A stretch of DNA of 64,000 nt from Phoma sp. XZ068 (lineage: Eukaryota > Ascomycota > Dothideomycetes > Pleosporales > Didymellaceae). This document shows positions 36,971 through 48,626 of this stretch, one piece after another. The DNA lies in NCBI GenBank assembly GCA_004835665.1, contig RBKR01000011.1, positions 1,178,001-1,242,000 of the forward strand, read 5' to 3'. A model generated the notes under the pieces. The model did no database searches. It saw nothing but the letters and a program-made list of their open reading frames with translations, and was not told the origin of the DNA. The position numbers and the translations under genes were made by a program. Numbering within the stretch: the stretch's first letter is position 1; the number at the start of each line of letters is the position of its first letter.

Positions 36971-38060
36971 CTTGCCGAACTAAAGCAAAGATATCCTGAA
37001 GTAGGTCTGGAGCAATTGAAGGATGAAAAGGCTGAGTATTACAAAGAAGAGAGAGGATGTCAAGTCGGTCCACCCAGGCATGCTTCTGATCAGAAAGGCG
37101 AGAGGGATGCCATTGATATAGACATCTTCACCTTCTCATCTTGGTTCACACAGACTTGTCATGGACTGTCCAGGCCTAGCTTTGCCATGGCAATGACACG
37201 ACGAGTATCCAGGGGAGGCGACGGTCTCAGTTGATGTCGGCATGACCGTGTGATCCAAACAATAGTCCATCTCGAAATGATTTGAAGTGTTCAGCTCATG
37301 TATCGTCGGCGAGGCTGGCCAGATGCAGGGTGTCGCAGAGATCTACGAAGCACAAGCCGTTTCCAGCAACTTGCTGCATTGGGTGCACCATTTGTGCCAG
37401 AAAAGGGACGCGCACGCTCGTAAACGGCAGCACAGGTAACTGATCTTTACGAAAGGAGGACGGGGACACACCTCGCGTATGCGCAGTCGCCGTGTCTTCG
37501 CAGATCTAGAAGCCGAAGTTTCGGGTACCTGCTGAGGGTGTGGGGAAAGAGGTGGTCTGTGGTCGACCCTGAAGTTGTCGCCGTCCGTCACATCCTTGTC
37601 AACCGAAGCGAGCACACCTGGTGGCTGGCTGAGTTTGCGCGTTCAAGACATCGATTTCTTCAAACTTAGATGGGCCGGGCCTGCGCGGAAACCATGGACC
37701 GACCCGTAGCGTATGTACAGGAATCGGATCGGGTAAAGTGGATGAATGTCCGCGTGTTCGGCGCAGCGGTTGAGTTTGACAGACACCTTCTTCTCCACTC
37801 GGGTACCTGCATTAGGAAGTAAGAGGCTTGATGTAAACTCATATGCAGACTGTGCACGGCATATACGGACCGCTGGCGTGACGGCCACGCCGACGCTGGC
37901 TCAAGCCAGACAGCTTCATTCACGAGTCAGGTGTCAGAGACGACGGCCATGTATGTCGCTGTTCGTTGTACGAGTTCACGGGTTGCCCGCCTTTCCATGA
38001 TATGGACGATTTGCTCTGATCTTTGACCAATTATCATATCGTCTGTATACACTACCAAAT
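36971..38060. promoter_or_regulatory. Divergent promoter of the two MACPF-like genes
   Basis: 1.09 kb between two divergently transcribed genes that share a protein motif. Frames inside are short, overlapping and featureless. Shared control is plausible but no site is identified. Confidence 0.4.
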
Positions 38061-39215
38061 ATGAAGCAATCATCTGTTCAAATCTCTACCACCACGGCAA
38101 CAACCCCTGCAGAAGAAGCCAGCTACCTCAGTCGCCCCGATGGTCCAGACGTAAACAAGATCTCTCGTCAAGCTGCTCAAGGACTTCCACTAACCCTACC
38201 ATGGGGAACAATACCAGTTCGACTAGGTACCACGTTCCACTCACGGCTTCAATCAACATCAAACCCTTGGTCAGAAGAAACACCCTTCGTGCTCTCTGAT
38301 ATCCACATCATACCCAAAGAGCTGCACTTCGAGTATGGCACAAACTCAACCTTCAAAAAGGTATCTACCTCCAGACAAATTGAAACAGGGGATCACTTGA
38401 GTCTGGGGTTCGGCGTAGGTGTTGGACTGCCGTTTGTTGCGAGCGTCAGCGTGAAAGGAACGTTTGACCAACATATACAAGAGAACAAAGACGTAAGTCA
38501 CCCAATATCAGACACGGGCAAGAAGAAACCACCAATCTAATGGATCCAGTCTGACAAGATATCCATCCACTCATCCTGCCGCGCCGGCACAATCGAATTC
38601 CAACGCCAACCCCGTCTCACCAAAGAAGCCATCATCGAGATCAAATACGGAGGCGGGTACGAAGGTCTCTGCGAGCGATACGGAGACTACTACCTCGCTG
38701 GGTATCGGCTCGGCGGCGACACGGGGATCCTAATGAGTGCGTCGGGCCATTCGAGAGAGCAGATTGACAGGTTCAGCATCAAGGCGACTGTCAAGGTACT
38801 ATTCATTTCAGCCAGCAAAACATGGACGAAGGATTTTAGGACGTTTAGTCAGGGACGACAGGTTAAGCTGCTGGGGTACGATACGATTGACAGTATGACG
38901 TGGAAGCGCGCTAGTGCTTCGGGAAGTGATGTCGAGGGTTTGCGCAGAGAGGCGATTGCTTGGGAGGCGTTTGATCCTGCTGCTGATGCTGGTACATTGA
39001 GAGCGGACGCTGATGCCATCATGACTCGATCTGAGAATATGCTGGAGAGGGTTGGAGCAATCTTAGAGAAACATGGATATAGGAATGGGGAGAGCTTGAC
39101 GTTTGTGCAGTGTGAGGAGCTTGTCAAAGAAGGCATCGTGGTCGAGCTGCTGCTAGAGCCCATGTCAAGATTGAGAGATGTTGTGCAATGGCGGCTGGAG
39201 ACAAATATCATCTGA
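38061..39215 (+). CDS. Small MACPF-like protein
   Basis: Exons are 38061-38492 and 38550-39215 (365 aa), with a 57-nt phase-0 intron. The first exon has a short N-terminal region rich in Ser and Thr, then a part with alternating beta-like hydrophobics (LSLGFGVGVGLPFVASVSVKG). Residues 187-201 read RYGDYYLAGYRLGGD, matching the Y-G-D-x-[FY]-[IL]-x-G-[FY]-x-x-G-G-[DE] block of its divergent neighbour, as in MACPF-like fungal proteins. The C-terminal 130 residues are helical and charged. There is no lectin domain, coiled coil or signal peptide. Being next to a related but much larger gene suggests paralogues or partners. Function unknown. Confidence 0.75.
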
Positions 39216-41399
39216 GTGCGCTCGTTGTTCGTTGGCAATTTGGCAGTATTCGAGCCTTGCTCCCTTACCCTCGACGTACCTCTCAGACTAAGCGCAGAAT
39301 CCGTCGTACAAAATGGCTCTGCCGATCTGGAGGAGTCCAGATGCGTGCAGGGTGTAAGAAATGACCCGAGTGCCGTGGGTCCAATGAGTGTGGCTCGGTG
39401 CGCCTGAACAGTCTGTATGAACCAGAGCTTGCCGCCGAAGTCGTGGGCATGGCAAATCGATGGCAGGGGTTGTCTCAGCTGGCAATATATCACTTTCAGT
39501 AGCTCGAAACAAAATATACAAAGGTGTGGGTGTGTACGAGCCCTATCACGGCGTAGTCTGCTACCAGAATTATTCCTGTTTGTCTACAAGTACACGTGCT
39601 ACGGCATGCCTGTATTTACTCAGCATCTCTATCACCATTTGAATAGTGTCCCACCGTCTTCGTTCAAACAACTCAATCTTAAATTCACATTCCTTCCCCT
39701 GTCAAGATGAGTGTCAAACCGTGCGTCAGTGTACTGAAAACTCATCCAGTCTGCGGATTAGATTCGCCAACATTGACGCTGTCACGGCTGCCGATCTTCA
39801 TGACTTCCTAGTCGATCAGGACAAGGTTAAGACCGCAACAATCGATTCGTCGACTGTCAGAACGACTTCGATTAGGACGAGCTCTGCAGATAAATCCATC
39901 TTCCAACCAACGATGTCTCTGCAGACAAACCACAGGAAAAATTTCACCGGCGCCTACCAACTGCAACAGTCGGGAAAAAGACGCCAATGTAGCATTCAAA
40001 ACGAAAGCAGGCCTGTATCCGAAATATAAGAGTAGGTCAAATCCTTGCTGTGATTGTTCGCGGGGAACTAATTCACCGCGACAGTTGAAAATTGGAAGGC
40101 ACCGGCCATCAAGGCCAAGTTGTAGGTGTGATAGTGATCGTCTCATCACGGGTAGGTACTTGATGATCTCGGAGTATTCTAATATGTGAGCGGCGCAGCT
40201 TTTGACCGACGAGTGTGCTGTTTGTCTGCGTTGGACGAATGAGGGATACAGAGATGTCAGAACGCTGCTCTTTGCTCTTTTGATCAGTGCGTGCACGTAT
40301 GCGTGTTGGGGGTTTAGGGAGTGATATCTTCTCACATTGCATGAACCTTTGATGCGGCGTGAAACCTTGCTGAATCCGCATCGTCCAGTTGCCATCGAAT
40401 GTATTTTAGTTCGCCAGAGGATAGCGATTCTTTGCCATGCTCTTACTCACGCCTGTAAAGTTTTTTGAACTGGTCGCACTCGGCAGCTTCGTCGCCAGCG
40501 AACGTCTCATATAGCCATGTTAGTTTCATCGTGAATGTACTGATCGCAATGTACAGAGGTAGTCAGATGAAGAACCTCATGCGTGAGTTCGACGTCTACT
40601 AAACATAAAGTACGGCTCGCTCATGCAGGAACGTATCACGGACATGCCCGAGCAAGGCTGCAGCTATGGTGTCATAACGCGGGGAGCTAGCCTGAGAAGT
40701 GACCTTCTGGGCGGCAGACGCGCAGGGCGAAATTTGACGTGAAGGCTGAAGCGAGGCTGCAGCCAAACAGCAGGCGAGGATAGCCATCTTACGTCCGGTG
40801 TCATGCAGTGTGACAGGAGAGAGGAAGATTCTAGGGTAAATGCAGCAAGGCCAAACTCCCAGATCTGGGCCCCTGTCCGGCGTTGGGTGCATTTCACCTC
40901 GGAAGGACTTGCGTAGCGCAGGGACCGCAGTAGGCAAGCAGCAGACGTCGCCTCCCGCCCGCAGGCCAGCTCTTCTCTACCCCAAACTCTCACCACGCAT
41001 ACCAATATCTTCGGAGGACGTTGAAGTTGTGTTGCTGAGGGAAGGACTGGAAGTTTGAAAGTATGCTGCACCCACTGTGGACTTAATATTGCGACGCGCG
41101 ACAGGCGGTGCCACTCGGCGCGTGCTTGTCCGCACCCGCATGCCCCTCGATGAGGTCGAAAAAACTTCGACTAACACTCCCGCGCAGGTGAAGGAACCGA
41201 AGCAGTAAACGAAGCAGGTACGCGCGACCCGTGTCAGAGTCAGCATCACCACACCCGCCGCCGCAGCGAACGGCGCAATCATGAATCGCAGTCGCAGCGC
41301 TCGATCACCCCTCCATCGCTCGCTCCACCCCTGACGACCCCTCCACCACCGCCCGTATATACTTACGCCCCGTGCAGAAAAAACGAAAGAACCGACATC
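39216..41399. other. Mostly empty, one weak ORF
   Basis: About 2.2 kb. Apart from the weak ORF at 39646-40029, only overlapping frames without features are present. The right end is the zinc-knuckle promoter, with GTATATA at 41355-41361, about 40 bp upstream of the ATG. Confidence 0.4.
39646..40029 (+). CDS. Doubtful hypothetical protein
   Basis: A 127-codon frame. The central part (SLRIRFANIDAVTAADLHDFL) reads like real protein, and the sequence around 39707-39752 resembles a splice junction, but the implied intron would be only about 29 nt, too short. An antisense 195-codon frame covers part of it. I recognise no domain; it may be a fragment of a decayed gene or a small protein. Confidence 0.25.
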   Translation: MSHRLRSNNSILNSHSFPCQDECQTVRQCTENSSSLRIRFANIDAVTAADLHDFLVDQDKVKTATIDSSTVRTTSIRTSSADKSIFQPTMSLQTNHRKNFTGAYQLQQSGKRRQCSIQNESRPVSEI

Positions 41400-42320
41400 A
41401 TGTCTTCCCTCTCTCGTCGTGCGTGCTTCAAGTGCGGAAATGTTGGACACTATGCCGGTAAGACAGCCCGGCGCATTGGCTCCGGTGCGCGCTGCAGTGG
41501 GACGTTGTCGGGAGCAGCGACGGCAGCATGGCGCTCCCTGCAACGGTTCCTGCGTCGCGTAACCTCCAACTATGTAAGACGATGATATCATGGACGTGCG
41601 ACTGACATGGACCTGCAGAGGTGTGCTCCTCCTCGGAGAGGCTCTGCTACAACTGTAAGACCCACCCTCGAACTCTCACTGCAACCGCATACTGACATCC
41701 TACAGGCAAGCAGCCCGGCCACGAGTCCAACGGATGCCCTCATCCCCGCACCACCGAGAGTACGTCATCCATCGCCCTCGCCCCCCTCACTCCTCACTGA
41801 CCCCGCGACAGCCAAGCAGTGTTATCACTGCCAGGGCCTCGGACACGTCCAGGCTGACTGCCCTACTCTGCGCCTGAGCGGTGCTGGCACCAGCGGACGC
41901 TGCTACAGCTGCGGTCTTACCGGCCATCTCGCCCGCAACTGCCCCAACCCTGGAATGGGCCGTGGTGCCGGTGGCCCGCCCCGTGGCGGCTTTGGAGGCT
42001 TCCGCGGTGGTTTCGCTGGTGGTGCGCGCCCTGCTACTTGCTACAAGTGCGGTGGCCCCAACCACTTTGCCCGTGATTGCCAGGCTCAGGCCATGAAGTG
42101 CTACGCCTGCGGCAAGCTCGGCCACATCTCCCGCGACTGCACTGCTCCCAACGGCGGCCCCCTCAACACCGCCGGCAAGACCTGCTACCGCTGCGGCGAG
42201 ACCGGCCACATTTCCCGCGATTGCACCCAGGCTGAGGTCAACGGTGACGGCGGTGCCCCTGTGCCCGCTGCCGTCGCTGCCCCGATCCAGCCTGCTGCCC
42301 CCACTCCCGCTGTCGCATAA
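41400..42320 (+). CDS. GIS2: CCHC zinc-knuckle nucleic-acid-binding protein (Gis2/Byr3/CNBP type)
   Basis: Exons are 41400-41457, 41619-41654, 41706-41759 and 41812-42320 (218 aa; introns 161, 51 and 52 nt). Seven CCHC knuckles (C-x2-C-x4-H-x4-C) are visible, from CFKCGNVGHYAEVC at the N-terminus to CYRCGETGHISRDC near the C-terminus. An arginine/glycine-rich box (GGPPRGGFGGFRGG) separates knuckles four and five. The tail is Ala/Pro-rich. Yeast Gis2 and human CNBP bind single-stranded RNA or DNA and act in translation and stress granules; seven knuckles matches these orthologues. The first two knuckles are encoded by tiny exons, so they would be missed without splicing. Cytosolic location inferred. 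Confidence 0.9.
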
Positions 42321-43023
42321 GCATGTGTCGACTAACATCGTCACGATCGCTGCGAGTGAAATCGCTGCAATTCGTGTCACGTAGTTGGCTGTGCGTTGTT
42401 TCTTTTCTCTAGTTTTTGCATCAACACGATCGTTTCTTCGGCCTCGGCACCATTCGACAAACTTCACGCATTCACGAGTTACTATCATCGAGCAAGACAA
42501 AAGTTTTCACGAGTCCTACGCTGATACCCACGAACGTTCATCCCTTACTTCAGAACCATCGCATACCATTAGTACGAACAGACGACGGCTTGGTGAAATT
42601 GGAACGGAAATTCTACTTCTTTACTTGTGTCTTTGCGCTGGCTGCGCTTTCGGCGAGAAGACGGCTGGCGCGTTGCACTTGGATAGACGGGGTCTCTGTG
42701 GCCTGGAGGCGGCTGTGTGTGGTGGCTTGGTAGTGGAAAGTCGAGGAGGGAGTGGGGTGGTACGGGGAGGAGTGGAGATGTGTGTGTTTGTCGGAGCTGA
42801 GTCGGCATACCTGCCCTGTTTTCTATGTTCATTCTTCCCACTTGCATATGGTGGATGTATGCCATACAATGTGTCATTGACCTGCATCTCACGCCTCTCG
42901 TTTGACGTATATCAGACATGAATAACCTGACCAGGTGACCACACTGGGCTCGAAGCACAACACAGCAGCAACTTCCTTCCAACACTAACCACGTCTCTCG
43001 CAGCGCCATCTTCCATACCCATC
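42321..43023. other. Convergent intergenic
   Basis: 3' flanks of the zinc-knuckle gene and the small membrane-protein gene. Frames up to 178 codons are present, but low in character and overlapping on both strands. Nothing supported. Confidence 0.4.
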
Positions 43024-43404
43024 TCACTTCTCAACCTGCTCACTCTCCTCCCGAACAGGACTCTTCCCACCATCACCATACTTAAACCGATCGTGATTCG
43101 CCTCATACACCTCCTGATCCCCATAAATCGACTTCTACCGTCAGCATAAGCCATTTCCACACTAATCGGGTAAGCATCCTACCCTGCGCATCAAGTGCCT
43201 CAGCACGTACAGCGGCCACACGATGTACAGCAGCACCGCGATCAGCGTGAGCAGGAACAGCCACCCGTCGATGGGGAAGTAAGGGTCGGGCTCGTGGAGG
43301 TCGTGGCAGGTTGTTCCGGGTGGGTATTGCGGGATGCCGAAGTCGTTGTATTTTGTGCCGAGGGGGTGCATTTCGTGGGGGAGGTGGGCACCTGGCCATG
43401 ACAT
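43024..43404 (-). CDS. Small single-pass membrane protein
   Basis: Exons are 43404-43183 and 43134-43024 (110 aa), with a 48-nt intron whose branch point TGCTGAC sits just before the acceptor. Without splicing the frame would stop after six odd residues; splicing gives a charged C-terminus (YGDQEVYEANHDRFKYGDGG). Residues about 47-67 (DGWLFLLTLIAVLLYIVWPL) form one membrane segment, followed by the basic RHLMRRK, which suggests the C-terminus faces the cytosol or matrix. The N-terminus is Pro/His-rich. I do not recognise the family; a small mitochondrial or ER membrane subunit is possible. Confidence 0.7.
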
Positions 43405-43745
43405 GGTGTTTTTGGGGTTGTGGGGGAGGTGTGAGGGTTCTTGCTGTGCTTCTGATGGAGTTTGAGCGGCTGTTGGGTGTGGTGATGAGACGAGTGAGTG
43501 TGTGAGAGAGGTAGGCAGTTCTGATTTTCATACTGGGTGCTGTCCAGAGCTGCTTCCTTCCTTGACACCCACACGTGGTTTCGCGTTTTAGCGCACCGTC
43601 ACAGGACTTCAAGATATCAGAGCTGCAAACTCTCTTTCTGTCACTCCCCTCTCTTCTCTCACCATTTCGTTCTACTTGCTACGTTCATTCACTGAATTGC
43701 ATCTCTTCGTACATACCCAGCAGCTTTCATACCACATCACTCAGC
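43405..43745. promoter_or_regulatory. Divergent promoter of small membrane protein and DMC1
   Basis: About 340 bp between the start codons of two divergent genes; the right half is pyrimidine-rich (CTCTCTTCTCTC type). No CDS supported. Confidence 0.4.
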
Positions 43746-45098
43746 ATGCCCTCATCAGTCGCCAGTGACGAGTCAGGCAACGACGTGAGTAGCACCTCAC
43801 CAATTTGAGTGACCATACCTCTGACCTTACCTTCAGGATAGCCTCATTGTCGATGTCGAGGCCCTTCAAGCACATGGCATTGGTCTAGCAGACATTGGCA
43901 AGCTAAAGGCCAACGGCTACTACACCGTCGCCTCGGTGCATACAGCAACCCGCCGCAGCCTCCTCAAGGTCAAGGGCTTCAGCGAGATCAAGGTCGACAA
44001 GATCAAGGACGCACTGGTGAAGTGTCAGGTGTGCTAGATTGTAATTGAGTATCGTGTGCATCACTGACGAAACACCACAGCCGCCAGGAGGTGGCTTTCA
44101 GACTGCACAGGAACTCGGCCATCAGCGGAAACGGGTGCTGAAGATCTCGACTGGTAGTAAGCAGCTTGATACTGTTCTCGGCGGGTAAATACCCTCGGTG
44201 ATACTGCGATTCTTCACTGACGTCGTGCAGTGGCTTCCAGACCATGAGCATCAGCGAGGTCTTTGGCGAGTTTCGTTGCGGCAAAACTCAGCTGTCTCAC
44301 ACCATGTCGGTTATTGCACAGCTTCCAAAGGACATGGGCGGCGCTGAGGGCAAGGTAGCTTACATTGGTGCGGGTTAGCTGTCCCACTAAGGATGTTTGG
44401 ACGCTGACATTTCCCAGATACTGAAGGCACCTTCAGGCCCGAGAGAATCGCACAGATAGCAGAGCGCTTCGGTGTCGATCCGGACACTGGTATGTCACAG
44501 CTAGCATGGAGAAGCACTGCTAAGAACCAACAGCCCAGGACAACATCACCTACGCACGCGCTGTCAACTCCGAACACCAAATGGAGCTCTTGAACAAGCT
44601 CGCCGAGTTCTTCGTCGGCAACGAGTACCGCCTGCTCATCATCGACAGCATCATGGCTCTGTTTCGCGTCGACTACACTGGCCGCGGCGAGTTGAATGAG
44701 CGTCAACAGAAGCTCAATCAATTCCTGTCGAAGCTGACACACGTCGCTGAAGGTTGTTTAATCGCCCCTTGAGTAGATGGTGCTGACCTTTCACAGAGTT
44801 CAACGTCGCTGTTCTCATGACCAACCAAGTTCAGAGTGACCCAGGCGCCAGTGCCATCTTCCAAGGAGCAGACGGTCGCAAACCAGTTGGTGGTCACATC
44901 CTCGCTCACGCCTCAGCCACACGTATACTGCTTCGTAAGGGTCGAGGCGAGGAGCGAGTTGCGAAGATTCAAGATTCGCCCGGTCAGTTTCTCACTAAAT
45001 TCTGCAGCGTCAGCTAACATCGGAATCCAGATATGCCGGAGAAGGAGGCAACGTACATCATTACGAATGGCGGTATCAACGACCCAGAGAAGGTGTGA
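43746..45098 (+). CDS. DMC1: Meiotic recombinase Dmc1
   Basis: Eight exons: 43746-43784, 43837-44028, 44081-44184, 44231-44367, 44418-44489, 44534-44752, 44797-44982 and 45031-45098 (338 aa; introns 44-52 nt). Dmc1 is the meiosis-specific RecA/Rad51-family ATPase that forms filaments on single-stranded DNA and drives strand exchange between homologues. An N-terminal helix-hairpin-helix region is present (about residues 20-75). Walker A is GEFRCGKT, Walker B LLIIDSI, followed by MALFRVDYTGRGELNERQQKL. TSEHQ-like NSEHQMELL and the loop region MTNQVQSDPGAS favour Dmc1 over Rad51. All catalytic motifs are intact and length is normal, consistent with a functional meiotic gene. Confidence 0.93.
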
Positions 45099-45344
45099 CG
45101 GGTGCCGTTCCTCGATCTTTCAATGTCTATGTTGTTGATCTGTAATGGTCGATGTGGAGATTTCAAGCAATTTCGCAATGTTGAAGCTCATCTACAAATA
45201 TTAGCGTGCGTTCCGCAGTTCCATGTCTAACGCAATGAATCATGTTAGAGCTGTCAATCAATTCCATTCGATTGATTCTTATGATGCATTCATACTATCA
45301 TATCACCCCACCCCATACTTTTCCAAATCTCTTCCTCCCCACCC
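45099..45344. other. Short convergent intergenic
   Basis: About 245 bp between the stop codons of DMC1 and NUP85; the two 3' UTRs must lie here or overlap. Confidence 0.5.
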
Positions 45345-48300
45345 CTACGCAACAACCTCCCCCTCAGCAAAACACCTCGCAATCTCCCTCGCAACCCCCA
45401 ACCTCAACACCCTCACCAGCTCCTCCCCATCCGCACCCCTACGGAAACCCCTCCGCCAATCCCACCCCCTCTCCCCCTCTCCCCTCCCATCACCAACCAA
45501 CACCGCACTCGCCTCAGCACTCACCCCATCAGCACTAAAATCCTGACTCCCAATGACATCATACGTCGACGCGCTCAACCCACTATTACTCTGCTGCAAC
45601 TGCAACACGCTCCTCACATCCAACACCTTCGCCTCCCCCCGTGCAGCCCCCAGCGTCGTAACCAAGACCTCTTCGCACTGTCTCCGCACCAGCGCCCCAC
45701 ACGTTTCAAAGTCCTCAATCGCGGCGAGGAGATCGTACAGATTGCGCAGCGAGAATGTGCGCGTTGGCTGCGATAGGAATGGGAGGGTTTCGCCTAGCAG
45801 GGGAAGGAGGACATCGATTTGGATTACGGAGTCGAGAGTTGCGTCGTAGAGACCGCCGGCGATGGAGGATGCGGATGCGGAGATGAGGAGGGTTAGGGCG
45901 GAGGCGGCGGCGCGTTTGCGCTCGAGTGGGCGGGGGGTGGGTTTCTTGTTTTCACTTGGAGGGGAGAGGTGCGCGTCTCGCAGGTCGTAGAATTTGCGGA
46001 TTGTGGCGTAGCCGCTCAGATGCTGTGACAATATTGCTGCGGCGTCGGCGTCCTGGGCTGCGAGGTTTGTAAGTGTTTGCTTGGGGGATGTGATGAGTGA
46101 GCGCAGGGAGGCGTCGAGGTCGGATAGCGGTGGGTAGGCGATGCTTTTGATTAGGCAGTGGGCGACGAGGACGCGGAGGACTTGTTGGATTTTTGGGGCC
46201 GAGTGGGCGCGCGCGTAGTACAGCAGTGTAGCGCCGTAGTTTTGCGTGTTGGCGAGGAGGTGGTCGGCGTATTTCTGGGGGTGTTAGTGTGTGGTTGTGT
46301 GGAATAGCATAGGGAGACGTACCATGGCGATGCTGATGGCTTGGGAGTTGAGGTTCATGGCGTAGCAGAGCTGGGTGATTTTGTCGACTTGCTCGGCTGA
46401 GTCGAGGGGGAGGTCGTTGATGATGTTCTCGATTCGTTGGGAGGCGGTGATGCTGTCGTCCAGTCTTGACAGCACCTGCACAGCCAGCTCCCAGCCTTCT
46501 TTCGATGTCTGACCGTCTTGGCTGGTGAGTGTGTCCTTAGCCGACAGGGCCTGGGAGTAGGCAATCTGCAGATCATCTTTTGTGGCGCCGCTGTGGTTCT
46601 GCTCGTTGTAGCTGAGAACCATCAGATCGCTCTGGTCAAATCCGCCTAGCAGACCCTCAGGCTTGTACCATCCTCCAGCGCTGGCAACTTCGGCGATTGC
46701 AGTAGCAGCAGTGAGTGACCATCCGCGGAGAATGTTCAAGACGCCCTCGATGTTGTCGTCCAAGACACAGGCGAGTCCGACTTCGAAGCGATCGGTAACA
46801 TTCACGCTAAACTCCTCGTCACTGTTCTGGACCACCGCTGCGAAAGAGGCTGATAGTCGCTGACAGTATGCCGTCACAGGTGTCACATCAACCGGGCGAA
46901 TGCGCTGAGAGCGGATCATCGAGCGGCGGCTCACTGCAAGGCTGCCCTGTGCGATGTCATCGTCCTCGCCGTTCCACCAGATTGTCAGGCCCAAAACGGC
47001 TTCGATCCAGTCCGCTGATATGGCAAGGATTTCCTCTTCATTTCCGAGCAGAAGCTGATACAGCCTGCGGAGTTCCTCGTAGACAGACCAGGGCACCCTG
47101 CTCTCCGCCTTCCGGCTCGCCACGCTCAGTTGGAAGCTAGCTTGCGACTGTGAAATGCCAAAGTGGTGTGCCTGGAAGGGCTGAGAGATGCCCTGCCGAC
47201 TCACGCTGTCGCCTTCGGCAAACTCCTGCAGGTCGTTGTACACCTGGTGTACGCGTGAGCGGAAGATGGTCCAGTCTTGGCCCTTGACATCCCAGTCGTC
47301 TGATGCAACAGCAGGACATTCGCGTAGAAGGTCGATGGCTGAGCGGACCGCCTCGTTCGCATATCTGAGATGTGACCCTGTGTATCCATTATCACCCAGG
47401 CCGTCGTTCTGCGCAGACTCTGCCACCTCGAGCTTGGCGCCCTGCAACAGCTGCAGCGTCTGGCTGAAGTTACCGCGGACTGCAGAAGCCTGCACAGCCT
47501 CCCAGAACGAGTGATGTCTTGAATATCCGCGGGTCTCCTTCAGGACGAGCTCGACTTCTGAGACGCCAGAATAGGTGTGGTTGAGCCAATCGAGCAGGAG
47601 CTTGGGCACGGGTGTGTATTGGCGCGATTCGCTGCGCGGGACGAGGGACAGGGCTGATGTTCGCTGGCTGTGGCCGACGGGTGGAGGGTGGTGGATGCTG
47701 AGTAGAAGGCTAGCCAAGCGACTGGCGTTTGCAAGGCCAGCAGAGCCTCCAGAGCGGCTCGACGACAGGCTGGCTTTCGAGCTGCCCTTCGCCGCAGCCT
47801 GCCAGAGGGAGACCAGCTCGCGGGCAGCATCTCCCAGCACGCCTGCTCTTGTATCTGGTGTGTCTGAGTTGAGCGACTCGTGCACTCTCTCCAAGGCGTG
47901 CTCCGTCTGCAGTATGACGTTGTCCGGCTCTTGCAGGGCTGCGTGCTCGACATTCGGCGCCAGTCCCTTTGCCAGACCCACGAGATCAAACTGCGCCTGC
48001 TTTGCGCCGGCTTGCACGAGGGTCGGCCCTGGCTCCAGGTCGCCGGTGCTGGTGCGCGATATGACTGACTGCGACAGGCGGCTGTTGGTCTTTGCGCGGC
48101 GCTGGGCAGACAGCTGCTCGTCCTCGTAGTAGTCGTCTTCCTCGTCATCCATGTCATCGTCGTCGTCCTCTTCCTCGTCCTCGTCCATGTCCTCCTCATC
48201 GCCCTCGTCGTCTCTGTTCAGCTGCTGCGGGGGGCTGCTGGGGACGCGGAAGCTGTTGCCGAAGGCGCCACTCGCCGGGCGGCTGTTGGGGCGGCTGCGC

Positions 48301-48626
48301 TGGCCGGAGCCAGGCCTGCCAAACGTGGTGGTACCTATATTCCCTGAGCCAGTTCCTTCAAATAGGCCGTGTCTCGGCGGGGAGCTCTCTGGGAAGCTAC
48401 CATAGTAGGAGTTGTCAAAGTTGTAGTTGGCCGGGCGCGCAAAGCTGGGCTGCGAGTCGCCGAAGAGGCTGTCCATGGCGGGCGGCGGGCCTGCTGGCGT
48501 CGACGTGGGGTCGAAGGCGCGGTAGGACTCGTCGGGGGGCGGTCCAGCGGGCGTCGTCGTGGGCCCGTGGAAGCGAGTCGAGCGGCCGGGGGTCGAGGGT
48601 GGTGTCGACGAGGGCACCCGGAACAT
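45345..48626 (-). CDS. NUP85: Nucleoporin Nup85
   Basis: Exons are 48626-46323 and 46274-45345 (1077 aa), with a 49-nt phase-0 intron. Nup85 is a scaffold of the Y-shaped (Nup84) complex of the nuclear pore. The first 150 residues are Pro/Ser/Gly-rich with scattered FG-like and TPAGPPP repeats (twice), followed by an Asp/Glu tract (about residues 140-175). The rest is helical, as expected of the ACE1-type solenoid (for example LLLDWLNHTYSGVSEVELVL and HSFWEAVQASAVRGNF). The C-terminal exon continues the solenoid (YGATLLYYARAHSAPKIQQV). I chose the ATG at 48626 because upstream residues of the frame are Arg/Cys-rich and unlike the family. Length fits filamentous-fungal Nup85. Confidence 0.85.

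Noticed and set aside
39808..40395. 195-codon minus-strand frame
   Set aside because: No domain, signal or splice support; overlaps another weak frame.
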